NCBI RefSeq assembly: GCF_001808705.1
Contig: NZ_KV794260.1
Location: 57,861-121,860, forward strand
Source of the DNA: Streptococcus sp. HMSC074B11
GTDB taxonomy: Bacteria; Bacillota; Bacilli; Lactobacillales; Streptococcaceae
Direction: 5' to 3'
DNA: 64,000 nucleotides
Position numbers and translations under genes: made by a program. This document shows positions 57,201-64,000 of this stretch, one piece after another. A model generated the notes under the pieces. The model was given only the letters and a program-made list of their open reading frames with translations. It was not told the origin of the DNA and did not search any database. The first letter of the stretch is position 1. Every line of letters begins with the position of its first letter.

Positions 57201-57328
57201 CAATTGAAGAAAAGATTCAAGAATTACAAGAGAAAAAGAAAAATCTTGTTTCTGAAATCTTGGATGGAACAGAGTCTCGAGGCAGTCTGAGTCTAGCTGA
57301 AATACGAGAAATTTTAGGGATTTCATGA
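54242..57328 (+). CDS. SWIM zinc-finger SNF2-family helicase/ATPase
   Basis: 1028 residues. The N-terminus has a SWIM zinc motif (CAC near residue 52, then FCVHL near 64-66). A long middle region has no recognised motif. The C-terminal half is a SNF2 ATPase: DDMGLGKTLQT (about 608-618), LDEAQ (about 702-706), GTPIENHLGELWSIF, and the second RecA lobe with FSQFRGMLDRI, SLKAGGVGLNLTGAD and QAIGRAHRMGQ. Such bacterial proteins translocate on DNA and remodel protein-DNA complexes. The biological role in streptococci is unclear. Own extended -10 promoter. Confidence 0.93.
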   Translation: MAKLIPGKLRMEGAQLYETGQIEIIKEKDHRLYARVADEEIRYSLDDDLVFCACDFFPKRGFCVHLAALEHYLKNDHIGQELLGNLENVHEQKEEVETQVTFGGKFLESIQIPKLSEIYQLSAQGQVEAGTNRIIWTLRVGLIQTQKFYVIRDIPLFLKVLETSKPYMIGKLYETSLNIRQFDESSQFVLNFLQGILEDEAENALFFQNQGRHLYFPLSFFEQGVSLLMGLDAFQFDHQISNYHHLVFQDFDGQAGLFTFRIEEKSNYFEMEIVQQVGLNSFYKGQVLFTKGTFYLLSKEQTRLIEKLKKVSIDKSGRKILQFDTSDRDLLASTLSQFKDIGEVKAPDALRIQSFRPSFYMEGEEDGSIRLDMQFQYETCLVRNRNELESLPFASDIKLEKEIFQLALSAGFEADFRSWRQSLKADAVHAFFQEVLPAFAALGELKISESLQDLYQVQKPQVHISSKGSLLEIQFDFQDIDQEEIDRAMKALVEKQDYYISSSNQVYYFDDQTKRIRQDLEELGIEDLQDGAFRARKSLAYTLSHLFKDQDQISFTEEFRNLAHDLTHPEDFPMKVLNIKADLRDYQKKGIQWFQMLHYYGFGGILADDMGLGKTLQTIAFLSSQVQADTSVLILAPSGLIYNWADEFQKFAPDLDVAVVHGLKSHRESILAENHQIYVTSYATFRQDSEIYRNLSFDFLFLDEAQVMKNAQTKIAQSLRRFVVPSVFALSGTPIENHLGELWSIFQIVLPGLLPAKKEFMKLSTERVAQFIKPFVMRRKKEEVLTELPDLIEVVYKNELEDQQKAIYLAQLQQMQERLGQVSDSEFQRNRVEILTGLMRLRQICDTPALFMEDYQGESGKLDSLRDLLVQIAEGGHRVLIFSQFRGMLDRIEQELPDLGLTSFKITGSTPSQERQEMTKAFNQGERDVFLISLKAGGVGLNLTGADTVILVDLWWNPAVESQAIGRAHRMGQEQAVEVYRLVTRGTIEEKIQELQEKKKNLVSEILDGTESRGSLSLAEIREILGIS

Positions 57329-57336
57329 GCCTATAC

Positions 57337-57364
57337 TTGAAAAATCAAGACATTACGCTATAAT
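57337..57364 (+). promoter_or_regulatory. Promoter upstream of the hypothetical gene and murC
   Basis: TTGAAA (57337-57342), 16-base spacer, TATAAT (57359-57364), 9 bases after the end of the helicase gene. Confidence 0.75.
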
Positions 57365-57386
57365 GGAGTATTGAAAGGAAATAAAT

Positions 57387-57983
57387 ATGACACAAAAACG
57401 ATTTCCAATAGTGGCAGATGATGAAGTCATGTTGACAGAAATGCCAGTTATGAATCTCTATGATGAGTCTGATTTCATCAGTAATATAAAAGGTGATTAC
57501 CAAGATAAAAACTACTTGGAATGGTCTCCAATCACTGAAGAAAAAAAGCAAGAGGAAGCCAAGCCTCTTGTAAAACCGATTGAGAAAAAAGAAAAATCCT
57601 ATGCTGAATTAGCGCGTGAAGAAGCGCGCGCGGATTTGAAAAAGAAGCGCTCGGCTAGATATTTGACTCAGGATGTGAGTCATACGAGACGTCAAACGAA
57701 ACCAAGCCATGTGCGTCCATCAAATCAACCGACAGCACCTTTTCAAAAGGAAAATCCAGGAGAATTTGCGAAATATAGTCAGAAGTTAGGTCAGTCTCAC
57801 TATATTTTGGCAGAAACAGTTTCTCAAGTGGAACATCCAATTTCAGATGGTGAAACAAGTCATTCCAAGAAAAACAATTATGACTTTTTAAAGAAAAGCC
57901 AAATTTATAACAAAAAAAGTAAACAAAAAGAACAAGAACGTCAAGTGGCACAAGAGCTTAACTTGACTAGAATGAGCGAATAG
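57387..57983 (+). CDS. Conserved hypothetical charged protein upstream of murC
   Basis: 198 residues, not recognised. It is hydrophilic and looks largely disordered: an acidic N-terminal third ([20 protein letters not shown]), then Lys/Glu/Arg-rich stretches ([21 protein letters not shown]), and a basic, Gln-rich C-terminus. No signal peptide or membrane helix. It has its own promoter and AAAGGAAAT site, and murC starts 11 bases after its stop, so the two are co-transcribed. That suggests a cell-wall or division-linked role, inferred only from position. Confidence 0.75.
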   Translation: MTQKRFPIVADDEVMLTEMPVMNLYDESDFISNIKGDYQDKNYLEWSPITEEKKQEEAKPLVKPIEKKEKSYAELAREEARADLKKKRSARYLTQDVSHTRRQTKPSHVRPSNQPTAPFQKENPGEFAKYSQKLGQSHYILAETVSQVEHPISDGETSHSKKNNYDFLKKSQIYNKKSKQKEQERQVAQELNLTRMSE

Positions 57984-57994
57984 AGGGGAAGAAA

Positions 57995-59329
57995 ATGGCA
58001 AAAACCTATCATTTTATCGGAATCAAAGGATCAGGTATGAGTGCCTTGGCTTTGATGTTACATCAAATGGGGCACAAGGTGCAAGGTTCTGACGTTGAAA
58101 AGTACTATTTTACACAACGTGGACTAGAGCAAGCAGGGATTACAATTTTACCGTTTGATGAAAAAAATCTTCAAGGTGACTTAGAAATTATCGCTGGTAA
58201 TGCCTTCCGTCCAGATAACAATGTTGAAATTGCTTATGCTGACCAAAATGGTATCAGCTACAAACGTTATCATGAGTTTCTTGGTAGCTTTATGCGTGAC
58301 TTTATTAGTATGGGAGTTGCTGGTGCACACGGTAAGACTTCAACGACTGGGATGCTTTCTCACGTCTTGTCACACATCACTGATACAAGCTACTTGATCG
58401 GAGATGGTACAGGTCGTGGTTCTGAAAATGCCAAGTATTTTGTCTTTGAATCAGACGAGTATGAGCGCCATTTCATGCCATATCATCCAGAGTACTCTAT
58501 CATCACTAACATTGATTTTGACCACCCTGACTATTTCACAAGCTTGGAAGATGTCTTCAACGCCTTCAATGATTATGCCAAACAAATTACCAAAGGTTTG
58601 TTTGTCTATGGTGAAGATGCTGAGTTGCGTAAGATTACGGCTAATGCTCCGATTTACTACTATGGTTTTGAAACAGAAGGTAATGACTTTGTAGCAAGTG
58701 ACTTGCTTCGTTCTACAACAGGTTCAACCTTTACCGTTCACTTCCGTGGTCAAGAGTTGGGCCAATTCCACATTCCAACTTTCGGTCGCCACAATATCAT
58801 GAATGCCACAGCAGTGATTGGTTTGCTTTATACTGCTGGCTTTGATTTGAATTTAGTGCGTGAACACTTGAAGACTTTTGGAGGAGTGAAACGTCGCTTT
58901 ACAGAAAAGGTTGTTAATGATACGGTTATCATCGATGACTTTGCTCACCATCCAACAGAGATCATTGCGACTCTTGATGCTGCACGTCAAAAATACCCAA
59001 GCAAGGAAATCGTGGCTATCTTCCAACCACATACCTTTACTCGTACCATCGCCTTGTTGGATGATTTTGCTCAGGCCTTGAATCAGGCTGATGCAGTTTA
59101 CCTCGCACAAATCTATGGATCTGCTCGTGAGGTGGACCATGGTGATGTCAAGGTAGAAGACCTTGCCAATAAAATCAACAAGAAACATCAAGTTATCACA
59201 GTTGAAAATGTTTCTCCACTCCTAGACCATGACAATGCTGTCTATGTTTTCATGGGAGCTGGCGATATCCAAACTTATGAATATTCATTCGAACGTCTCT
59301 TGTCTAATTTGACAAGCAATGTTCAGTAA
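57995..59329 (+). CDS. murC: UDP-N-acetylmuramate--L-alanine ligase
   Basis: 444 residues. It adds the first L-alanine to UDP-MurNAc. N-terminal [26 protein letters not shown] loop GAHGKTST (about residues 109-116), [18 protein letters not shown] and FQPHTFTR are the MurC motifs. A GAGGGGAAG site precedes ATG 57995. It is followed within 8 bases by the first of two acetyltransferase genes. With murD and murE in the same window, three of the four Mur ligases of stem-peptide assembly are present. Confidence 0.98.
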   Translation: MAKTYHFIGIKGSGMSALALMLHQMGHKVQGSDVEKYYFTQRGLEQAGITILPFDEKNLQGDLEIIAGNAFRPDNNVEIAYADQNGISYKRYHEFLGSFMRDFISMGVAGAHGKTSTTGMLSHVLSHITDTSYLIGDGTGRGSENAKYFVFESDEYERHFMPYHPEYSIITNIDFDHPDYFTSLEDVFNAFNDYAKQITKGLFVYGEDAELRKITANAPIYYYGFETEGNDFVASDLLRSTTGSTFTVHFRGQELGQFHIPTFGRHNIMNATAVIGLLYTAGFDLNLVREHLKTFGGVKRRFTEKVVNDTVIIDDFAHHPTEIIATLDAARQKYPSKEIVAIFQPHTFTRTIALLDDFAQALNQADAVYLAQIYGSAREVDHGDVKVEDLANKINKKHQVITVENVSPLLDHDNAVYVFMGAGDIQTYEYSFERLLSNLTSNVQ

Positions 59330-59337
59330 GGAAAATC

Positions 59338-59853
59338 ATGGAATTTCCAATTAAAATCAGGGAAGCACAGCAATCAGATATAAATCAGATTTGCTTGATA
59401 CAAGAAAGTATTTCAAACTCCCTAGAAGTATTGAATAGAGAAATAATAGAAGAACGTATCCGCAACCATGCGGGTACGTTTCTCTTAGCTAGCCTGGATG
59501 ATCAAGGGATTGCTTATATCACTGCGACGACACCTCCTATTCCCTCTTTAAGAAAATGGATGCTTGAGATCGGAGATGAGGAATTCATTAGTGAGAACTC
59601 AATCATCCTTGAAGATTTAGCTGTCGATCCCGATTTTCAGGGGCAAGGCTTTGGAACCTTGTTGCTAGCAGCTTTGAAGGAAGTTACCCGTCAGCAAAAT
59701 AGACCAGGTATTTATCTGCTTTGTGAGGATGAGTTGCTGGCCTACTTTGAAATGAATGGATTTGTGGAACAGGGGATCGTAGATGGAGAAAGGAGCAGTG
59801 AAGTTGCCTTTCTCATGCGTTGGCAGAATCCCTATTATCAGGAGGAACTATGA
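59338..59853 (+). CDS. GNAT family N-acetyltransferase (first of a pair)
   Basis: 171 residues. The acetyl-CoA motif reads LEDLAVDPDFQGQGFGTLLLAAL, with VTRQQNRPGIYLLCEDELLAYFEMNGF as the C-terminal beta-strand/helix pattern. It starts 8 bases after murC with an AAGGAAA site and its stop overlaps the next start (ATGA), so murC and both acetyltransferases are one unit. Acceptor unknown. A role in wall precursor chemistry is only a positional guess. Confidence 0.88.
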   Translation: MEFPIKIREAQQSDINQICLIQESISNSLEVLNREIIEERIRNHAGTFLLASLDDQGIAYITATTPPIPSLRKWMLEIGDEEFISENSIILEDLAVDPDFQGQGFGTLLLAALKEVTRQQNRPGIYLLCEDELLAYFEMNGFVEQGIVDGERSSEVAFLMRWQNPYYQEEL

Positions 59854-60344
59854 TTATTAGACAAGCTAGATTGACAGATTTAGATCGTATCTTTGAAATT
59901 GAACTAGAAAATTTTTCAATTGAAGAAGCCATTCCTCGTCCTGTTTTTGAAGCTCATCTGAAGGAAATTAAGACCAGTTTTTTAGTAGCTGAAAAAGAGG
60001 GGGAAATAGTAGGCTATATTGAGGGACCAGTAGTCCCTCATCGATATTTACAAGACCAGTCCTTTACAGAAGACATTAAAGATTATAGCTATCAAAAAGG
60101 TGGCTATATCTCTGTGACTTGTCTATCCATTGCTAAGAAAGCTCAAGCTTTAGGTGTCGGACGAAAATTATTGACGGCTTTAAAAGATCTCGCTCTTGAG
60201 CATGAGCGTGAGGGAATCAATCTAACCTGTCATGACTATCTCATTGGCTATTATGAAAAACATGGTTTTGTGAATGAAGGAAAATCCAAGTCGACTTTTG
60301 CTGGTGAAGAATGGTATGATATGGTCTGGGAAAACACGAATTAG
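59850..60344 (+). CDS. GNAT family N-acetyltransferase (second of a pair)
   Basis: 164 residues from ATG 59850, in a 4-base ATGA overlap with the previous stop and preceded by CAGGAGGAA. An in-frame ATG 30 bases upstream lies before that site. Acetyl-CoA motif VTCLSIAKKAQALGVGRKLLTAL. The overall pattern resembles arylalkylamine-type GNATs (IVGYIEGPVVPHRYL, NLTCHDYLIGYYEKHGF). It is only moderately similar to its neighbour, so old duplication or independent origin are both possible. Confidence 0.88.
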   Translation: MIIRQARLTDLDRIFEIELENFSIEEAIPRPVFEAHLKEIKTSFLVAEKEGEIVGYIEGPVVPHRYLQDQSFTEDIKDYSYQKGGYISVTCLSIAKKAQALGVGRKLLTALKDLALEHEREGINLTCHDYLIGYYEKHGFVNEGKSKSTFAGEEWYDMVWENTN

Positions 60345-60350
60345 GCATCA

Positions 60351-60381
60351 GAAAGGCATCTATGGTTGCTTTTCTTTAGTT
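60351..60381 (+). terminator. Terminator after the acetyltransferase pair
   Basis: AGAAAGGCA pairs with TGCTTTTCT (one G-U pair), followed by a T-rich stretch. The mltG -10 TATAAT (60389-60394) follows. Confidence 0.65.
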
Positions 60382-60425
60382 TTTAAGATATAATATTATG
60401 GATTATCAACAAGGAGGTAACACCT

Positions 60426-62204
60426 TTGAGCGAAAATTCTCGAGAAGAAGAAAAGTTAAGTTTTAAAGAACAAATTTTAAGAGATTTAGAAAGATTAAAA
60501 AGAGAAGACGGCATCGCGAATACTAAAAGTAGCAACGATGATTTGTTTTCAAATTTAAGTAATAGTTCAGAAGCGGAAAAAGCAGCGGAAGAACCTTCTG
60601 TAGAAGACTTGATGGCCAATTCTGTTTCTTTAGTGGATGAATTGCTTGCTAATGCTCCAGCAGTTCCACCACGTCCAGTTTTACAAGATGATTCAGTTGA
60701 AACTTCTGTAGCTTCAGAACCAGTTGTATCTTCAGAGCCAGTTGTATCTTCAGAGCCAGCTGTAGTTTCAGAGCCAGTTGTAGCTCCAGATCCTCTACCA
60801 TCAACGGAAGCTGTTGAACCCGTCAAGCCTCTTGAACCTGCTCAACCAGCGGAAGAAGAGAAAGAGTTCAATGCTATTTCGGCAAGGATTCCAGTTTCTT
60901 ATCGTACGAATCAGGCTAAACCAAGTCCTGCTAGAAAGAATATTAAACCTCAACCGAAACCAACAGTTCTTGCAAAAGAAACTCCAAGTCAAGAGCCAGT
61001 TGCTCCAGTTGAAACTAGAACTGAACTTCCTAGAAGAAGTCGTAAAGAATCAGTGAAACCAATCAAGAAAAAGAAAAAATCACGCTTGAAAGGATTTTTC
61101 GTAACAGTATTTGTTTTATTGATTTTACTAGGTGTGGGTGGATTCTTTGGTTACCGTTATGTCGAATCTGCACTCCAACCGGTTGATGCAAATTCAAAAC
61201 AGTATGTTACGGTTCAGATTCCAGAAGGGGCCAATCTTCAGCAAATTGGTGATACCTTAGAAAAATCTGAATTGGTAAAACACGGTTTTATCTTTAGCCT
61301 TTATGCTAAGTATAAAGACTACAATGATTTGAAATCTGGTTACTATAATTTACAAAAGAGCATGAGTACAGATGATATCATCAAAGAATTGCAAAAGGGT
61401 GGAACGCCTCAACCTCAAGAAGTTGCACTTGCAAATCTTACAATCCCTGAAGGTTATACCCTTGATCAAATCGCACAAACAGTTGGTCAGCTTCAAGGAG
61501 ACTTTAAAGAACCTTTGACTGCTGATGCCTTCTTGGCAAAAGTTCAAGATGAAACCTTCATCTCTCAATTGGTTGCTAAGTACCCAACCCTTCTCGAAAG
61601 TCTACCAACTAAAGAAAGTGGTGTTCGTTATCGTCTAGAAGGATACCTATTCCCAGCAACTTATGCTATCAAAGAAAGCACAACTATTGAAAGCTTGATT
61701 GATGAAATGGTGGCAGCTATGGACAAAAACTTGTCAGCACATTACACTGCAATCAAAGAAAAGAATTTGACAGTGAATGAACTCCTCACCATTGCATCAC
61801 TTGTGGAAAAAGAAGGATTGAAAACTGACGATCGCAAACTGATCGCTGGAGTTTTCTATAATCGTTTGAACCTTGGTATGCCACTCCAAAGTAACATTGC
61901 TATTCTCTATGCAGAAGGTAAGCTAGGACAAAATATTAGCTTGGCAGATGATGCAGCAATTGATACAACAATCAATTCACCTTATAATGTTTATACAAAC
62001 CTTGGCTTAATGCCTGGCCCAGTAGACAGTCCAAGTCTAGATGCAATTGAAGCAAGTATCAATCAAACTAAGAGCGACTATCTCTACTTTGTAGCCAATG
62101 TACAAGATGGTAAGGTTTACTTTGCAACGACACGAGAGGAACATGATCGAAACGTTGCAGAGCATGTTAACAGTAAATTGACACAATCAAGTAGTTCAAA
62201 CTAA
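60426..62204 (+). CDS. mltG: Endolytic murein transglycosylase MltG, UUG start
   Basis: 592 residues. The start is TTG 60426: a full AAGGAGGT site (60412-60419) lies 6 bases upstream and no ATG fits. An acidic cytoplasmic N-terminus contains an 18-base repeat encoding PVVSSE-like units near residues 97-117. One membrane helix lies at about 223-243 (FFVTVFVLLILLGVGGFFGY). The extracellular part has a LysM-like subdomain and the YceG/MltG catalytic domain, with the catalytic Glu in IASLVEKEG (Glu461). MltG cuts nascent glycan strands and is linked to peripheral wall growth in pneumococci. Confidence 0.95.
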   Translation: MSENSREEEKLSFKEQILRDLERLKREDGIANTKSSNDDLFSNLSNSSEAEKAAEEPSVEDLMANSVSLVDELLANAPAVPPRPVLQDDSVETSVASEPVVSSEPVVSSEPAVVSEPVVAPDPLPSTEAVEPVKPLEPAQPAEEEKEFNAISARIPVSYRTNQAKPSPARKNIKPQPKPTVLAKETPSQEPVAPVETRTELPRRSRKESVKPIKKKKKSRLKGFFVTVFVLLILLGVGGFFGYRYVESALQPVDANSKQYVTVQIPEGANLQQIGDTLEKSELVKHGFIFSLYAKYKDYNDLKSGYYNLQKSMSTDDIIKELQKGGTPQPQEVALANLTIPEGYTLDQIAQTVGQLQGDFKEPLTADAFLAKVQDETFISQLVAKYPTLLESLPTKESGVRYRLEGYLFPATYAIKESTTIESLIDEMVAAMDKNLSAHYTAIKEKNLTVNELLTIASLVEKEGLKTDDRKLIAGVFYNRLNLGMPLQSNIAILYAEGKLGQNISLADDAAIDTTINSPYNVYTNLGLMPGPVDSPSLDAIEASINQTKSDYLYFVANVQDGKVYFATTREEHDRNVAEHVNSKLTQSSSSN

Positions 62205-62549
62205 CTCTTAGAACAAGATTTGCTATTACATCCGTGAATGTTGAAGATAATCTCTTCTTTTCACGATCAAAGCAAGTCACACCAGTCTTTCCGCTATGAT
62301 TAGAAACGCCTGAAATTCACAAGTTTTAGGCGTTCGGAAATTGCGAAAGTAAATCCTACCTAATTATTTGAACCTTAGTCTAGAAGTGATAGAATCATTA
62401 GGTTTAGGCACAGATTTTAAAAGGTCGATACTGACCAAAATCATTTAAGGAAAGCTTTTAAAAGACTTTGTCTTCATTGTAAAATTATGTGGTTTACCAC
62501 ATAATTTTGCTTTACTACCTAAAGAAATTTAAATTTAATCAAAAGAAAG
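62205..62549. other. Non-coding stretch between mltG and greA with strong palindromes
   Basis: About 350 bases with no supported gene. It holds two well-formed hairpins: AACGCCTGAAA/TTTTAGGCGTT (62305-62334), and a perfect 12-base stem AAAATTATGTGG-TTTA-CCACATAATTTT (62481-62508). A smaller GGTC/GACC hairpin lies near 62423-62436. Any could be a terminator for mltG, but none has a canonical T run. A decayed insertion or a small RNA is also possible. Confidence 0.6.
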
Positions 62550-62558
62550 TTGAGAAAA

Positions 62559-63041
62559 ATGGCAGAAAAAACATATCCAATGACCCTTGAAGAAAAGGAA
62601 AAACTCGAAAAAGAATTAGAAGAGTTGAAACTAGTTCGTCGTCCAGAAGTTGTAGAACGCATCAAGATTGCGCGTTCATACGGTGACTTGTCAGAAAATA
62701 GTGAGTATGAAGCAGCTAAGGATGAGCAGGCCTTCGTTGAAGGACAAATCTCTAGCTTGGAAACCAAAATCCGTTATGCTGAGATTGTTAATAGCGATGC
62801 AGTTGCTCAAGATGAAGTTGCTATCGGGAAAACAGTCACTATCCAAGAAATTGGTGAAGACGACGAAGAAGTATATATCATCGTGGGATCAGCGGGTGCA
62901 GATGCCTTTGCAGGTAAAGTATCAAATGAAAGCCCAATTGGGCAAGCCTTGATTGGTAAGAAAACAGGTGATACTGCTACGATTGAAACACCTGTAGGAA
63001 GCTATGATGTTAAAATCTTAAAAGTAGAAAAAACAGTTTAG
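62559..63041 (+). CDS. greA: Transcription elongation factor GreA
   Basis: 160 residues from ATG 62559, the usual GreA length. A TTG three codons upstream is in frame but less likely. N-terminal coiled coil ([17 protein letters not shown]) with the acidic tip region [20 protein letters not shown], which reaches into RNA polymerase and stimulates cleavage of backtracked RNA. The C-terminal FKBP-like domain has [14 protein letters not shown]. Order mltG-greA is typical of streptococci. Confidence 0.97.
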   Translation: MAEKTYPMTLEEKEKLEKELEELKLVRRPEVVERIKIARSYGDLSENSEYEAAKDEQAFVEGQISSLETKIRYAEIVNSDAVAQDEVAIGKTVTIQEIGEDDEEVYIIVGSAGADAFAGKVSNESPIGQALIGKKTGDTATIETPVGSYDVKILKVEKTV

Positions 63042-63049
63042 TAGGAATG

Positions 63050-63096
63050 AAAAGAAGGAGTAGATATAGGGAAAGCGCTTCCCATCACTCCTTTTC
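63050..63096 (+). terminator. Compound hairpin after greA
   Basis: Outer AAGGAGT/ACTCCTT arms enclose an inner GGGAA-AGCGC-TTCCC hairpin, followed by TTTCTTAATT. Probably the greA terminator. The inner palindrome also resembles a weak CcpA site. Confidence 0.6.
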
Positions 63097-63123
63097 TTAA
63101 TTCTAAAAACTAGAGGAGACTAT

Positions 63124-64000
63124 ATGAATTCAGAAAATAAGCACAAAAAGAAAAATAAAATGGAACGTGGGTTAACCAATCGCCATGTTCAGGTTATGGC
63201 GATTGCAGGAACAATTGGAACAGGACTTTTTCTAGGAGCTGGACGTTCCATTAGTTTGACAGGTCCGTCAATCGTCTTGGTCTATATGATTACAGGTGGC
63301 TTTATGTATCTTATGATGCGTGCTATCGGGGAAATGTTGTACCAAGATCCGGAGCAACATACCTTTATCAACTTTATTACCCGTTATCTTGGTCAGGGCT
63401 GGGGTTACTTCTCAGTCTGGTCATACTGGCTCTCAGTAGTCTTTATCGGAATGGCCGAGATTACGGCTATTGCTCACTATGTTCAGTTTTGGTTTCCATC
63501 CTGGCCATCTTGGTTGATTCAGGTTGTATTTCTGACAATTTTGGGATTGGTCAATCTGATTGCTGTTAAAATCTTTGGTGAAGTAGAATTTTGGTTTGCT
63601 ATGATCAAAATTGTGGCCATTCTCGCCATGATTGCAACAGGGGTCTTTCTTGTCTTGACCGGTTTTGAAACTCCATATGGTTCAGCAAGTCTTGCCAATA
63701 TCAGTGAACACTTCTCACTTTTCCCAAATGGTGCTATGAACTTTGTCATGGCCTTCCAGATGGTTTTCTTTGCTTACTTGATGATTGAATTTATCGGTGT
63801 TACTACATCTGAAACCAAGGATCCAAGAAAAGTCTTGCCTAAGGCTGTTAAGGAAATTCCCTTGCGAATTATCTTTTTCTATGGTGGAGCTCTCTTAGCC
63901 ATCATGTCTATTATTCCTTGGCGTGAGCTTTCTGCAGCAGATTCACCATTTGTAACGGTATTTGAACTTGTTGGTCTTAAGTGGGCGGCAGCTTTAATTA
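63124..64000 (+). CDS. Amino acid permease, APC superfamily (3' truncated by window end)
   Basis: 292 codons visible. A TAGAGGAGAC site precedes ATG 63124. Start pattern KMERGLTNRHVQVMAIAGTIGTGLFLGAG, then GPSIVLVYMITGGFMYLMMRAIGEM and IEFIGVTTSETKDPRKVLPKAVKEIP, are typical of the AAT family of the APC superfamily (LysP, AnsP, CycA, GabP group). About eight membrane helices are present before the window ends. Substrate cannot be assigned. No frame break is seen in the visible part. Confidence 0.92.
   Translation, partial: MNSENKHKKKNKMERGLTNRHVQVMAIAGTIGTGLFLGAGRSISLTGPSIVLVYMITGGFMYLMMRAIGEMLYQDPEQHTFINFITRYLGQGWGYFSVWSYWLSVVFIGMAEITAIAHYVQFWFPSWPSWLIQVVFLTILGLVNLIAVKIFGEVEFWFAMIKIVAILAMIATGVFLVLTGFETPYGSASLANISEHFSLFPNGAMNFVMAFQMVFFAYLMIEFIGVTTSETKDPRKVLPKAVKEIPLRIIFFYGGALLAIMSIIPWRELSAADSPFVTVFELVGLKWAAALI

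Noticed and set aside
60383..60826. 147-residue antisense frame rich in Gly/Ser/Thr
   Set aside because: It is the complement of the repetitive acidic tail of mltG, with no ribosome site or promoter. A shadow of codon bias.
62444..62465. CiaR site (TTTAAG direct repeat)
   Set aside because: The first half matches but the second half at the required spacing does not.

Overview
The window is chromosomal DNA of a low-GC Streptococcus of the mitis group (S. mitis, S. oralis or a close relative of S. pneumoniae). The evidence is the copY-cupA-copA operon directly upstream of spxB, two pneumococcal-type BOX repeats, an AliB-type peptide-binding lipoprotein, a lysine-type MurE and the overall gene order. 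I see no rRNA, tRNA, CRISPR array, intact insertion sequence or prophage.

Layout. 1-3050: the C-terminus of an LPXTG surface protein, a BOX element, a decayed small secreted-peptide gene (possibly lactococcin 972-like) and an ABC-2 transporter pair. 3253-6661: a MacB/FtsX-type ABC transporter. 6757-10489: murD-murG-divIB. 10557-12097: PyrR-type attenuator and pyrF-pyrE. 12266-15227 (minus strand): a complete polar amino acid ABC transporter. 15363-18452: copper operon. 18670-24293: spxB, a VOC protein, a membrane protein, a 6-phospho-beta-glucosidase and manA. 24336-30031 is mostly minus strand: a sodium-dependent transporter divergent from a MerR/TipAS regulator, then Nudix, DUF1697, BaiN-like flavoprotein and DegV genes. 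30156-38832: TetR regulator, dCMP deaminase, upp, CtsR-controlled clpP, ylbG, the livJHMGF branched-chain amino acid transporter under a CodY box, a tandem hairpin array, and a CBS/ACT protein. 38961-64000: rpsF-ssb-rpsR, a tandem terminator array, a HAD/cyclophilin fusion, CvfD-like, trmN6-like, ppaC, murE, ytgP, aliB, metB-patB under a perfect MET-box, a SWIM/SNF2 helicase, murC, two acetyltransferases, mltG, greA and the start of an amino acid permease.

Themes. Peptidoglycan synthesis recurs (murD, murG, divIB, murE, ytgP, murC, mltG). So does amino acid and peptide uptake (polar amino acid ABC, liv, aliB, NSS and APC carriers), with nutritional control visible as CodY and MET boxes. The copper operon sits beside the peroxide-producing pyruvate oxidase.

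Most of the window is core genome. The most unusual material is intergenic: a roughly 320-base array of hairpin units after livF, at least four clear tandem terminators on a 50-base period after rpsR, three genes whose -10 box lies 6-7 bases before the start codon (leaderless candidates), and the decayed peptide gene. As I recall S. pneumoniae TIGR4 locus order, the part before about 38.9 kb matches the SP_0687-SP_0754 region and the part after it matches SP_1541 running down to SP_1517. That points to an inversion boundary between the CBS/ACT gene and rpsF.
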